Assembly: GCA_964572825.1 (NCBI GenBank) | Contig: CAZNGS010000095.1 | Coordinates: 1 to 13,416, forward strand | Length of the DNA: 13,416 bases | From: CAYVBE01 sp964572825 | GTDB lineage: Bacteria; Planctomycetota; Brocadiia; SM23-32 | Reading direction: 5' to 3' | Translations under genes and position numbers: made by a program | Shown: positions 1-6,040 of the stretch, piece after piece | Position numbering within the stretch: the stretch's first letter is position 1 | How the letters are laid out: each line of letters begins with the position of its first letter | Notes under the pieces: model-generated | What the model saw: only the letters and a program-made list of their open reading frames with translations | Told to the model about the DNA's origin: nothing | Databases searched by the model: none

Positions 1-84
1 CACCGGAGCTGGCAGCCTTTCATTTCATTACACACAAAAGAGCGTCTCCAGCCTTATATTTCGCCACGACACTGATGTGACCTG

Positions 85-105
85 TTTTTCAACAGGCTGT
101 TAGCC
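85..105. repeat. Dispersed intergenic motif, copy 1
   Basis: The plus strand reads TTTTTCAACAGGCTGTTAGCC with its 21 bases split here as TTTTTCAACAG then GCTGTTAGCC. The last 19 bases match copy 2 at 2035-2053 except for two transitions. Like copy 2 it holds GGCT-NNN-AGCC and lies downstream of a minus-strand gene. Confidence 0.5.
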
Positions 106-122
106 CAGGGTGACCGGAGGAA

Positions 123-138
123 GGCCTGGGAAAAGGCC
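123..138. other. Second hairpin in the hisF downstream region
   Basis: GGCCT and AGGCC flank a 6-nt loop (gggaaa on the plus strand). The CCTGGG within it can instead pair with CCCAGG at 104-109 on the same strand, so the two foldings exclude each other. No known riboswitch or RNA gene is recognised. Confidence 0.3.
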
Positions 139-139
139 C

Positions 140-167
140 AAACAAACCCAGAGCCCGCGAAACGGGC
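140..167 (-). terminator. Possible Rho-independent terminator after hisF
   Basis: On the minus strand GCCCG-TTTCG-CGGGC (153-167) forms a 5-bp GC stem, followed by the T/G-rich run TCTGGGTTTGTT (141-152). It lies 110 bp past the hisF stop. The T-tail is imperfect, so support is moderate to weak. Confidence 0.35.
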
Positions 168-277
168 GACTCAGGACGTTCGCTAAAGGGGCACGTCGAG
201 TTCCTCAAGGTGTGCGATGGTCGGCGAGGGCGCCGTCTTGGCCGTTCCCGCCTGATCACCTTTTCCCCTGATCTGTC

Positions 278-1057
278 TCACCATTGCATGCGGGTCGGCA
301 CGCCCCGGGTGTCCATGTAGCGCTTGATGGCGCCGATCGAGTACTTCCCGTAGTGGACCATGGAGGCTATCAGGGCGGCGTCCGCCCTGCCTTCGGTGAG
401 CACCGCGACTATATGGTCGGGTTCCCCCGCGCCCCCGCTGGCGATGACAGGGATGTCCACCGCCTCGCTGATCATGCGCGTCAAGTTCAGCTCGTATCCG
501 GCTCCGGTGCCGTCGGCGTCGATGGAGTTGAGACAGATTTCGCCGGCCCCCAGTTCTTCGGCGCGCCCGGCCCACTGGAGGGCGTCCAGTCCGGTGGACT
601 GCCGGGCCCCTTCGACGTACACCTCGTAGCCGCTGGGGATTTGGGGGGACGCTTCCACCTTCTTTGCCTGCATTCCCAGCACTATGCACTGGCTGCCGAA
701 GCGACCGGCCCCCGCGGCGATCAGGTCGGGGTTGCGGACGGCTGCGGTGTCGATGCTCACCTTCTCCGCGCCGGCCAGGAGCACGCGCCGCATGTCGTCC
801 ACGCTGCGCAGGCCGCCTCCCACCGCGAAGGGGATGAATATCTTCCGGGCGACCGCACGGACGACGTCGATCATGATGTCTTTGTGGGCCGGCGAGGCGC
901 CGATGTCGTAGAAGACCAGCTCGTCGACGCCGTCCTCGTAGTAGCCTTCGGCCATCTTGACCGGGTCTCCCACGTCCACGTTGTCCTGGAACTTTACGCC
1001 CTTGGTAGTCCGGCCATCACGGACGTCCAGGCAGACGATGAGCCTTTTGCTCAGCAT
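278..1057 (-). CDS. hisF: HisF-type cyclase subunit of imidazole glycerol phosphate synthase, with Gln at catalytic position 130
   Basis: 259-aa (beta-alpha)8 barrel that uses HisH-derived ammonia to convert PRFAR to IGP and AICAR. Family landmarks are CLDV with Asp11, GDPV, VGGGLRS, AEKVSI, FGSQC, LNSIDADGTGAGYE and VIASGGAG. Asp11, the first catalytic acid/base, is present. Position 130, Asp in Thermotoga HisF and most homologues, is Gln here (codon CAG, complement of 668-670, in LGMQAKKV). The overall wording (NVDVGDPV, YYEDGVDELVFYDI, LGM.., LNSIDADGT) resembles the Desulfovibrio-type HisF as I remember it, where Asp is kept. The start at 1057 has a weak AGAGAG upstream. Activity could be reduced or the substrate changed; classical HisF remains the best family call. 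Confidence 0.9.
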   Translation of the reverse strand: MLSKRLIVCLDVRDGRTTKGVKFQDNVDVGDPVKMAEGYYEDGVDELVFYDIGASPAHKDIMIDVVRAVARKIFIPFAVGGGLRSVDDMRRVLLAGAEKVSIDTAAVRNPDLIAAGAGRFGSQCIVLGMQAKKVEASPQIPSGYEVYVEGARQSTGLDALQWAGRAEELGAGEICLNSIDADGTGAGYELNLTRMISEAVDIPVIASGGAGEPDHIVAVLTEGRADAALIASMVHYGKYSIGAIKRYMDTRGVPTRMQW

Positions 1058-1110
1058 TTTCTCTCTGCGCCGCAGTTGAGGAGGTGCAATTCACTACGCA
1101 ATGCTGTGTA

Positions 1111-1132
1111 GCTCAAGCGCCCTCGCCTGAGC
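1111..1132 (-). other. Strong hairpin in the hisH-hisF spacer
   Basis: On the transcribed (minus) strand, arms GCTCAGGCG and CGCTTGAGC enclose the 4-nt loop AGGG. This gives a 9-bp stem with eight Watson-Crick pairs and one G-U. On the opposite strand the same position is an A-C mismatch, so the structure favours the minus-strand RNA. No T-run follows. A CTCAGGCG-rich direct repeat recurs 19 bp away (1121-1131 and 1140-1150, one mismatch in 11). It may be an RNA-processing or attenuation element between the two cistrons. Confidence 0.45.
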
Positions 1133-1159
1133 ATACTGTCCCCGCCTGAGAGCAACGGA

Positions 1160-1777
1160 TCACGGGTTCCACTTCAGGAAGTTGTCCAGCAATCTCAGGC
1201 CGACCCGGCCGCTGCGCTCGGGGTGGAACTGGCAGGCCACTATGTTGCGGCGGGCCAGGGCACTGACGAATTCCCGGTGATATTCGGTGAGGCCCGCTGC
1301 GTCCTCCGCCTCCGTCGGGCAGGGCCTGTAGCTGTGGACGAAGTAGAACTGTGATTCGTCCTCGATCCCCTGCCATATCGGATGAGCCCGCACCTGCCGC
1401 ACGGCATTCCAGCCCATGTGAGGGACCTTTGCTCCCTGCGGCACGTCCAGCTCTTCGACCCGCCCCGGCACCAGTTCCAGGCAGGGGACGTCTCCTTCCG
1501 CGCTGTGGTCCAGGATTATCTGCGCGCCCAGGCATATGCCCAGCATGGGCCGGCCGGCGGCGCAGTATTCTTCCAGGGCCTCGTCCAGGCCGGCTTCGCG
1601 CAACTGCTGCATTGCGGCCGGCGCGGCGCCCACCCCGGGAAAGATGAGGCGGGGCGCCACGCGCACGTGCTCCGGTTTCTCCGTCACGCGCGCCTTGTGC
1701 CCCAGTTTCTGGACCGCCAGCCTGACGCTGGTCAGGTTACCGGCGTGATAGTCTACGATGGTGACCTGGCCCTTCAT
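1160..1777 (-). CDS. hisH: Imidazole glycerol phosphate synthase, glutaminase subunit
   Basis: Class I glutamine amidotransferase that releases ammonia for HisF. Its 205 aa are normal for the family. The catalytic triad is Cys82 (LGICLGAQ), His185 and Glu187 (FHPERSG). The oxyanion-strand PGVG is at 47-50, and PHMGWN at 119-124 is typical of HisH. The start at 1777 gives MKGQVTIVDYHAGN and has GGAG 4 nt upstream. hisF follows after 102 bp. No other histidine genes are visible, so the pair could serve histidine synthesis or, as with paralogous HisH/HisF pairs in O-antigen clusters, amidation of a sugar. Confidence 0.95.
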   Translation of the reverse strand: MKGQVTIVDYHAGNLTSVRLAVQKLGHKARVTEKPEHVRVAPRLIFPGVGAAPAAMQQLREAGLDEALEEYCAAGRPMLGICLGAQIILDHSAEGDVPCLELVPGRVEELDVPQGAKVPHMGWNAVRQVRAHPIWQGIEDESQFYFVHSYRPCPTEAEDAAGLTEYHREFVSALARRNIVACQFHPERSGRVGLRLLDNFLKWNP

Positions 1778-2047
1778 GGCACTCCGAACTGGTGGTGAGC
1801 TCTGGAGAAGTTCGTGGGAAAGCCCTGACGCGGGACCGGCAAGTCAACAGCGGCATTCTACCCGATGGCCCCGGTCTCTGCCACCGTGAGGCGCAACGCA
1901 CAGGACCCTGGCATGCGCCTGCGTGTTCCGTGAGAAAGGCCGGTTTGCTCTCCGGACGAAGGCTGCGGCTGAAGCGCCCGAGTTCCCGGGTGGGACTCTC
2001 ACTCACTGGATACCAGCGCCTTTTCACGGCGCACTTTCAACGGGCTG
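1778..2047. other. 270-bp gap between the acs operon and hisH, no gene seen
   Basis: Open frames here are short, arginine/proline-rich and unlike any family I know. The gap begins with the repeat copy and stem-loop described separately. On the minus strand a TAGAAT at 1855-1860 could be a -10 element for hisH (about 78 nt before its ATG), but no convincing -35 lies 16-18 nt upstream, so a promoter is only suggested. The size and the change of pathway argue that hisH-hisF form a separate unit. Confidence 0.4.
2016..2032 (-). other. Stem-loop just downstream of the receiver gene
   Basis: On the minus strand GCGCC and GGCGC flank a 7-nt loop, 15 bp past the receiver stop. Its place fits a transcript end, but no T-run follows, so a Rho-independent terminator is not well supported. 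It may be a 3'-end-stabilising hairpin or a chance pairing. Confidence 0.25.
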
Positions 2048-2053
2048 CTAGCC
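2035..2053. repeat. Dispersed intergenic motif, copy 2
   Basis: On the plus strand this reads TTTCAACGGGCTGCTAGCC. It matches copy 1 at 87-105 at 17 of 19 positions, giving the consensus TTTCAACRGGCTGYTAGCC. It contains a small inverted repeat, GGCT-NNN-AGCC. The last Gly codon and TAG stop of the receiver gene fall within it, so the repeat supplies the 3' end of that gene. Confidence 0.5.
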
Positions 2054-2485
2054 ATCGGAGCGGGTTGGACCGGCCGGTTCTTCTCCCACCTCGGAACGGC
2101 GTGCACGCAGAACGTCCTCAACGGCTTCCACCAGCCGGGCGGGGTCCGTTACGTCGTGCAGGTACAGATCTGCCGGCAGCCATCGGGGCAGTTTTTTCCT
2201 CAGGTCGATGCGCAGTTCGGTGCCCGGGCTGGAGAAGACGATCCGGGGCGTGGAGGGCAGAGAGCTCCACCTCTGCAGCCACCGGCACAGTTCTGCACCA
2301 TCGATGCCGGGCAGGACCAGGTGCAACACGACGGCGTCGTAGTCGGCCTCATGTTCGACGTGCAGCATGGCACGCTCGGCCGAGCCGGTGACGATCACGA
2401 AGTGGCCGCGTCCCGTCAACATGTCCGCCACGAGGCGGCCACGCCGGGAATCGCCGTCAACGTAGAGTATCTTGGCCATGGTCAT
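2048..2485 (-). CDS. Stand-alone receiver-domain protein lacking the phosphoacceptor Asp
   Basis: 145-aa protein with a CheY-like fold over residues 5-125 and a disordered, charged tail; there is no output domain. The N-terminal KILYVDGDSRRGR keeps the acidic pair (Asp10, Asp12). The usual phosphoacceptor context LLD-LxLPG-DG reads VLHLVLPGIDG, so His55 replaces Asp. The conserved Lys before Pro-Phe is replaced by Asp111 (YLHDVTDP). It is therefore probably a pseudo-receiver that signals by binding, not by phosphorylation. The start at 2485 shares an ATGA with the P-loop/DRTGG gene; an internal ATG at 2479 is an alternative. The stop TAG at 2048-2050 lies inside a dispersed repeat. It is the last gene of the acs transcript as judged by spacing. 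Confidence 0.8.
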   Translation of the reverse strand: MTMAKILYVDGDSRRGRLVADMLTGRGHFVIVTGSAERAMLHVEHEADYDAVVLHLVLPGIDGAELCRWLQRWSSLPSTPRIVFSSPGTELRIDLRKKLPRWLPADLYLHDVTDPARLVEAVEDVLRARRSEVGEEPAGPTRSDG

Positions 2486-3588
2486 TCGGAGTCCAACCCC
2501 GCGGCTTCGAAGATATCGTCCACCGCCACGTACTGCTCGATCAACTCCTGGGCCAGCTCTATCTTGTTCACGTCGCGGGGGGTGATTTTGGGCACGAGGC
2601 TGCGCACTTTGAAGGCAGCGCCGGCGGTGTCCTCGTCCGTGAGCAGAACGGGCACGTTCACCTCGCACAGGATGTTGACCACGCTCAGGTGGGGCACGAA
2701 GCCTCCGGTCAGCAGGAGGCCGGCGATCCTCTGCGGGCTCTGCTGGTCCTTCATCAGGTGGGCGCTGATGGATGCCAGGATGTTGTCCACCCGGTCTCCG
2801 GGCACCACCACGAGCGTGCCCACCGTCAGGTAGTTGATCATGTTCTGCGGCTCCATGGCCGCCACGATGATGTTCTGGATGGCGTTGCCCAGTTGCTGCC
2901 CGCCGCAGAGCACCTCCAGGCCGAACTCTTCCTGGATGTGGCGCATGGTCGGGTAGGTCAACTCGCGCCTGTAGGGCAGCACGCCGAGGCAACGGGTGCC
3001 CTGCCGGGCGAGGCCGCGGCAGACGGCGTCGCCGACCTTGTCGTACTTTTCCTGGTAAACCTTGTTGATCACGGCGCCGATGACCGGCACGCCGTGTCGG
3101 TCGAACAGAGCCCGGTTCAGACAGATTTCATCGATGCACCGACCGATGCCGCCGCCGCTGACAATGATGCATTTCGCGTTCAGTCTCGCGGCCACCTGTG
3201 CGTTGGAGGCGTCGATCACCGAACCGACCCCCGCGTGGCCCGTGCCCTCGACGATGGCCAGGTCGTGGTCCCGCGCCAGTGAGTCCATGGCCTCCCGGAT
3301 GGGTCCGTAGATGGACTCGGGGTCAGGATCATCGATGTAACTCCGGGTGAAGCCGCGGGGGATGGTCACCGGGCTGAGCTGTTTCAGCGGGCCGTTGGCC
3401 ATCAGCGCGTGCTTGAACAGCGCCGCGTCCTCGTCGATCTCCTGGTGGTCTTCCAGTACGTAGCGCTGGCCCACGGGCTTGATGAAACAGGTGCGCCAGC
3501 CCCGTGAGGTGGCGGCATGGTAGAGCCCGAGGCAAATCGTGGTCTTGCCCGCGTGCTGCTCGGTGGCCGCGATATAGACCTGCTTCAT
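2482..3588 (-). CDS. P-loop + DRTGG protein, like the N-terminal domain of phosphotransacetylase
   Basis: 368-aa protein. Residues 1-210 form a BioD/CobB-like (AAA_26) P-loop domain with a deviant Walker A, ATEQHAGKTT (7-17), and an IVEGTGHAGVGS segment. Residues about 215-330 resemble the DRTGG regulatory domain, with PGDRVDN (GDR at 264-266) and LLLTGG. The same two domains precede the catalytic PTA_PTB domain in long phosphotransacetylases. Here that catalytic domain is absent, so it cannot be a phosphotransacetylase on its own. The start at 3588 gives the family N-terminus MKQVYIAATEQ, with GGAG upstream and an ATGA overlap with DUF3786; the frame is open further upstream but overlaps that gene. 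Its stop overlaps the receiver gene start in the same way. A nucleotide-dependent sensor or regulator acting on acetyl-CoA or acetyl phosphate flux is plausible but unproven. Confidence 0.8.
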   Translation of the reverse strand: MKQVYIAATEQHAGKTTICLGLYHAATSRGWRTCFIKPVGQRYVLEDHQEIDEDAALFKHALMANGPLKQLSPVTIPRGFTRSYIDDPDPESIYGPIREAMDSLARDHDLAIVEGTGHAGVGSVIDASNAQVAARLNAKCIIVSGGGIGRCIDEICLNRALFDRHGVPVIGAVINKVYQEKYDKVGDAVCRGLARQGTRCLGVLPYRRELTYPTMRHIQEEFGLEVLCGGQQLGNAIQNIIVAAMEPQNMINYLTVGTLVVVPGDRVDNILASISAHLMKDQQSPQRIAGLLLTGGFVPHLSVVNILCEVNVPVLLTDEDTAGAAFKVRSLVPKITPRDVNKIELAQELIEQYVAVDDIFEAAGLDSE

Positions 3589-4226
3589 GCTCCGTTGCCT
3601 CCGCCTGTTGCGGCCGGGCTCTGGCCCTGCAGGGCGGACACCAGCTTCTCCGCCGCCACAATCCCATCTTCCAGGGACAGCATACCGGGGGCGTTGTCGG
3701 AAAGCAAGACGTTGCAGGAGACGGGGAAGTCTTCGTCGCCCTCCCAGCGCACCACCTGGAATTCCAGCAGGGGGAAGAAGCGGAATATGCAACGGACGGG
3801 GTCGTCGCCGGAGGCGGCCCCCCCCACGTGGCGGACGGCCTGCAGGAACGCGGCCCGGTCCCTGCCCGCGGTTCCGGCGAGCCGGTCGTTCACCCGCCCC
3901 TCGAAAGCGCTCTGATAGCCCCGCCCCTCCGGGACGTCGGCGAAAGAGACGAACCCCCGCGGCGGCACCGGGTTCTCCACACCGAGATAGTTCAGTGCGA
4001 GTATCTCCCAGACCGTCCGCAGCGGCTGCCCGTCGGGTGAGAGCGCGGCGTCGTACGGGTCCGGCCGCACGCGGACCTCCCAGCACAGCACGGGAAGCAG
4101 GATGTCGCCTCCGTCCTGGAGCCGCGCGCCCAACCGCCGCAGACGCTCGGCCTGCACATTGGCCCGGAGCTTCTCCACCGCCCGCTTGCGCGCGATCTCG
4201 TAATGGTCCTGGGGGGGCAGTTGCAT
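3585..4226 (-). CDS. DUF3786 domain protein of unknown function
   Basis: 213-aa soluble protein of unknown biochemical role. It resembles DUF3786 as I recall that family: a region 65-105 with PLRTVWEILALNYL and a RGFVSF segment, an SAFEGRVND segment, RCIFRFFPLLEF, and the signature WEGDEDFP at 161-168 followed by SCNVLLSDN. The N-terminal 60 residues are basic and helical-looking; cysteines include 48 and 171. DUF3786 genes are, to my knowledge, common in anaerobes with corrinoid or CODH/ACS systems, but no function is established. The start at 4226 is 7 bp past the acsE stop. The stop TGA overlaps the next gene's ATG as ATGA, implying translational coupling. Context suggests a role in corrinoid protein or ACS maturation or control; this is inference. 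Confidence 0.82.
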   Translation of the reverse strand: MQLPPQDHYEIARKRAVEKLRANVQAERLRRLGARLQDGGDILLPVLCWEVRVRPDPYDAALSPDGQPLRTVWEILALNYLGVENPVPPRGFVSFADVPEGRGYQSAFEGRVNDRLAGTAGRDRAAFLQAVRHVGGAASGDDPVRCIFRFFPLLEFQVVRWEGDEDFPVSCNVLLSDNAPGMLSLEDGIVAAEKLVSALQGQSPAATGGGNGA

Positions 4227-4233
4227 CTGCCGG

Positions 4234-5025
4234 CTACTTGTTGCTCAGGTAAGCGGCGATGTAATCATCGCAGTATAGCTGCTTCTCCAGCAGCACTTCG
4301 GCCGTGATGGCTGCCTCCATCAGATTCTTGTCCAGGGCGTCCATGATGGCGGCGTTCAGCCCCACACCGATGCACATGGCCACGTAGGCGCTGTTGAGCA
4401 GGGAGCGTTCCTTGCAGTTCTGGCTGACGTTGGACAGCCCCAGGACGAAGTTCGGCGGCGGGTCGGAGATGACCTTGAGCTGGCTGATGGCATCCATGAC
4501 GGCCCGGGGCTGCTTCGGCGCCACGTTCACGGGCAGTATGACGGGGTCGATGAACAGCTCCGTCATGGGCAGGCCGTGCTCCATGGCCTTGGTGACGATG
4601 GTGGCGCCCATGGCCACCCGGCCGTCCACGTCTTTGGGCACACCGGTCTCGTCGATGGTCAGGGCGATGAGGCGGGAGCCCGTTTCGACGGCCAGGGGCA
4701 CGTAGCGGTCCAGGTCCTCCTCGCCGGCCTTGGTGGAATTGATTATGGTGGGGTTCTCGCAGACCTGCAGGGCAGCTTTCACCACGTCGAACTTGGGGCT
4801 GTCCACGCAGAGGGGAGCATCGGTGGCCTGCTGGATCGCCTCGATCATCCAGCACATGTTGTCGAGGGCCTTGCCCCTGGTCGGCCCGACGTTCACGTCC
4901 AGGGCATCGGCGCCGGCTTCAAGCTGCCGGCGGGCCAGCTCCTGCAGGGCGGCCTTGTCCCGCTCTTCTACGGCCTTCTTGACCTCAGTGAACATGCCGT
5001 TGATGCGCTCGCCTATGACGAACAT
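4234..5025 (-). CDS. acsE: Methyltetrahydrofolate:CFeSP methyltransferase (MeTr)
   Basis: Transfers the N5-methyl of CH3-THF to Co(I) of CFeSP. It has 263 aa, close to Moorella MeTr (262). The family N-terminus MFVIGERINGMF fixes the start at 5025, although the frame is open upstream to 5151; that extension would overlap acsD and has no family match. A strong AAGGAG lies 7 nt before 5025. Pterin-binding and catalytic positions match the Moorella numbering exactly: Asp75 (LCVDS), Asn96 (INST), Asp160 (IDP) and Asn199 (LGLSNVSQNC). The fold is a pterin-binding TIM barrel. It is a soluble protein. The DUF3786 gene follows after 7 bp. Confidence 0.97.
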   Translation of the reverse strand: MFVIGERINGMFTEVKKAVEERDKAALQELARRQLEAGADALDVNVGPTRGKALDNMCWMIEAIQQATDAPLCVDSPKFDVVKAALQVCENPTIINSTKAGEEDLDRYVPLAVETGSRLIALTIDETGVPKDVDGRVAMGATIVTKAMEHGLPMTELFIDPVILPVNVAPKQPRAVMDAISQLKVISDPPPNFVLGLSNVSQNCKERSLLNSAYVAMCIGVGLNAAIMDALDKNLMEAAITAEVLLEKQLYCDDYIAAYLSNK

Positions 5026-5032
5026 CCATGGG

Positions 5033-5038
5033 CTCCTT
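5033..5038 (-). promoter_or_regulatory. Ribosome binding site deciding the acsE start
   Basis: AAGGAG on the minus strand, 7 nt before the ATG at 5025. Together with the family N-terminus it rules out the longer open frame starting at 5151. Confidence 0.75.
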
Positions 5039-5053
5039 TCGGAAGTATCGTGT

Positions 5054-6022
5054 TCATTCGGCCGCGGGCCACATACTCTGGAGGGCGGCCTTTGCCTGCT
5101 GAAGGGCATCGGGGTTTCGGAGGATGAGGAGCTCCGCGCCGGCCTCGACATAGCTGACGGCGGTGGCGGATTCCCACAGCGGTGCCCTGATCGTGGCGTC
5201 GCCCCACTCCGGGTTCTCCTCCTCGGGTGAGACGGCTTCCTTGACCCGCCCCACCTCCTTGCCGATGTTCACGACCACCGGCTGCTGCAGCAGCTTGTCG
5301 CCCCGCAGGGCTGCGATGCGCCCACGCTCGATGGTCGTGTAGATATAGACCATGCCGAAGCCCAGCGCCCCGGTGGTGGGGTGCATCACCATGTCCTGCA
5401 GGTCCATGCCCACGTCCCGCAGCAGGATGTGGAGCTGCTTGGACAGGTTGATGTCGGAGGGCGCCTCGGCGATGGTCTTGTGCCCGTCTGCCAGGCAGCT
5501 CGCGGCCAGGGTCCTGTAGTTGTCCTCCTTGGCGGTGCCGAACAGGCAGTTTTCCCCGGCGGCGGCCTGGGTGCACTTGGGCAGGACGTCGTTGTCCACA
5601 TCATCCTCGTCGCAGCCCCATACGATCAGGGGCAGGCCGGTGCCGCCCAGCACCCGCCGAACGTCCTCTGCGCAGTCCTCCGGGCTGCGTGCCTCGTTGT
5701 CGGGATGCGCGGCGTCCAGGGTCAGGCAGACCAGGTCGGCGCCCCATTCTTCGCACCGGGCAGCCCACTTCTCCAGGTCGTCCGCCACGTCCGCAACGTG
5801 CTTTTTGGCCTCGGGATGCCACGTTTCCACGCCGCTGGTCGTTATCTCCAGGGCAAGGGCAGGCGGATTGGGATATTCCGCCTCGAAGCCGAGCATCGGG
5901 TACCCGGTCTCGCCGCCGATCTTGACTACGCGGGTGCGGGAGCCGCCCTCTTCTGCGGTGGCTCCGATGGCGACCTCGTTAATGGTGCCGCTGTATTGCT
6001 GTTTCACGTCGGGGACGGCCAT
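5054..6022 (-). CDS. acsD: Corrinoid iron-sulfur protein small subunit (CFeSP delta)
   Basis: Small CFeSP subunit, a TIM barrel that pairs with AcsC and helps shield and position the cobamide. It has 322 aa, as in Moorella (about 323). Recognisable stretches are KIGGETGYPMLGFEAEYPN near the N-terminus, DAAHPDNEARSPEDCAE in the middle and HPTTGALGFGMVYIYTTIER in the C-terminal half. The start at 6022 has an AAAGGGA Shine-Dalgarno 7 nt upstream, 18 bp after the RACo stop. acsE starts 28 bp past its stop. No truncation or odd composition seen. Confidence 0.96.
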   Translation of the reverse strand: MAVPDVKQQYSGTINEVAIGATAEEGGSRTRVVKIGGETGYPMLGFEAEYPNPPALALEITTSGVETWHPEAKKHVADVADDLEKWAARCEEWGADLVCLTLDAAHPDNEARSPEDCAEDVRRVLGGTGLPLIVWGCDEDDVDNDVLPKCTQAAAGENCLFGTAKEDNYRTLAASCLADGHKTIAEAPSDINLSKQLHILLRDVGMDLQDMVMHPTTGALGFGMVYIYTTIERGRIAALRGDKLLQQPVVVNIGKEVGRVKEAVSPEEENPEWGDATIRAPLWESATAVSYVEAGAELLILRNPDALQQAKAALQSMWPAAE

Positions 6023-6040
6023 AGCAGGGTCCCTTTCTTC

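Noticed and set aside
1..277. RNase P, SRP RNA, or cobalamin, c-di-GMP or molybdenum cofactor riboswitch.
   Set aside because: Isolated similarities such as GGAGGAAGG and GGGAAAAGGCCC do not extend to the conserved cores of any of these RNAs.
1855..1883. A sigma-70 or sigma-54 promoter for hisH around TAGAAT / TGGCAG.
   Set aside because: The -10-like TAGAAT has no good -35 at 16-18 nt, and TGGCAG is not followed by TTGC at the sigma-54 spacing; kept only as a weak hint in the gap entry.
1737..2027. A possible 96-aa minus-strand gene in the gap before hisH.
   Set aside because: It starts with GTG, overlaps the hisH start out of frame and has no recognisable motif; composition looks like noncoding GC-rich DNA.
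3589..4086. An upstream extension of the P-loop/DRTGG protein giving 534 aa.
   Set aside because: The added part is an out-of-frame shadow of the DUF3786 gene, and the family N-terminus MKQVYIAATEQ begins at 3588.
5026..5151. A 42-residue N-terminal extension of AcsE.
   Set aside because: It would overlap acsD, lacks family similarity, and the AAGGAG site plus MFVIGERINGMF mark 5025 as the start.
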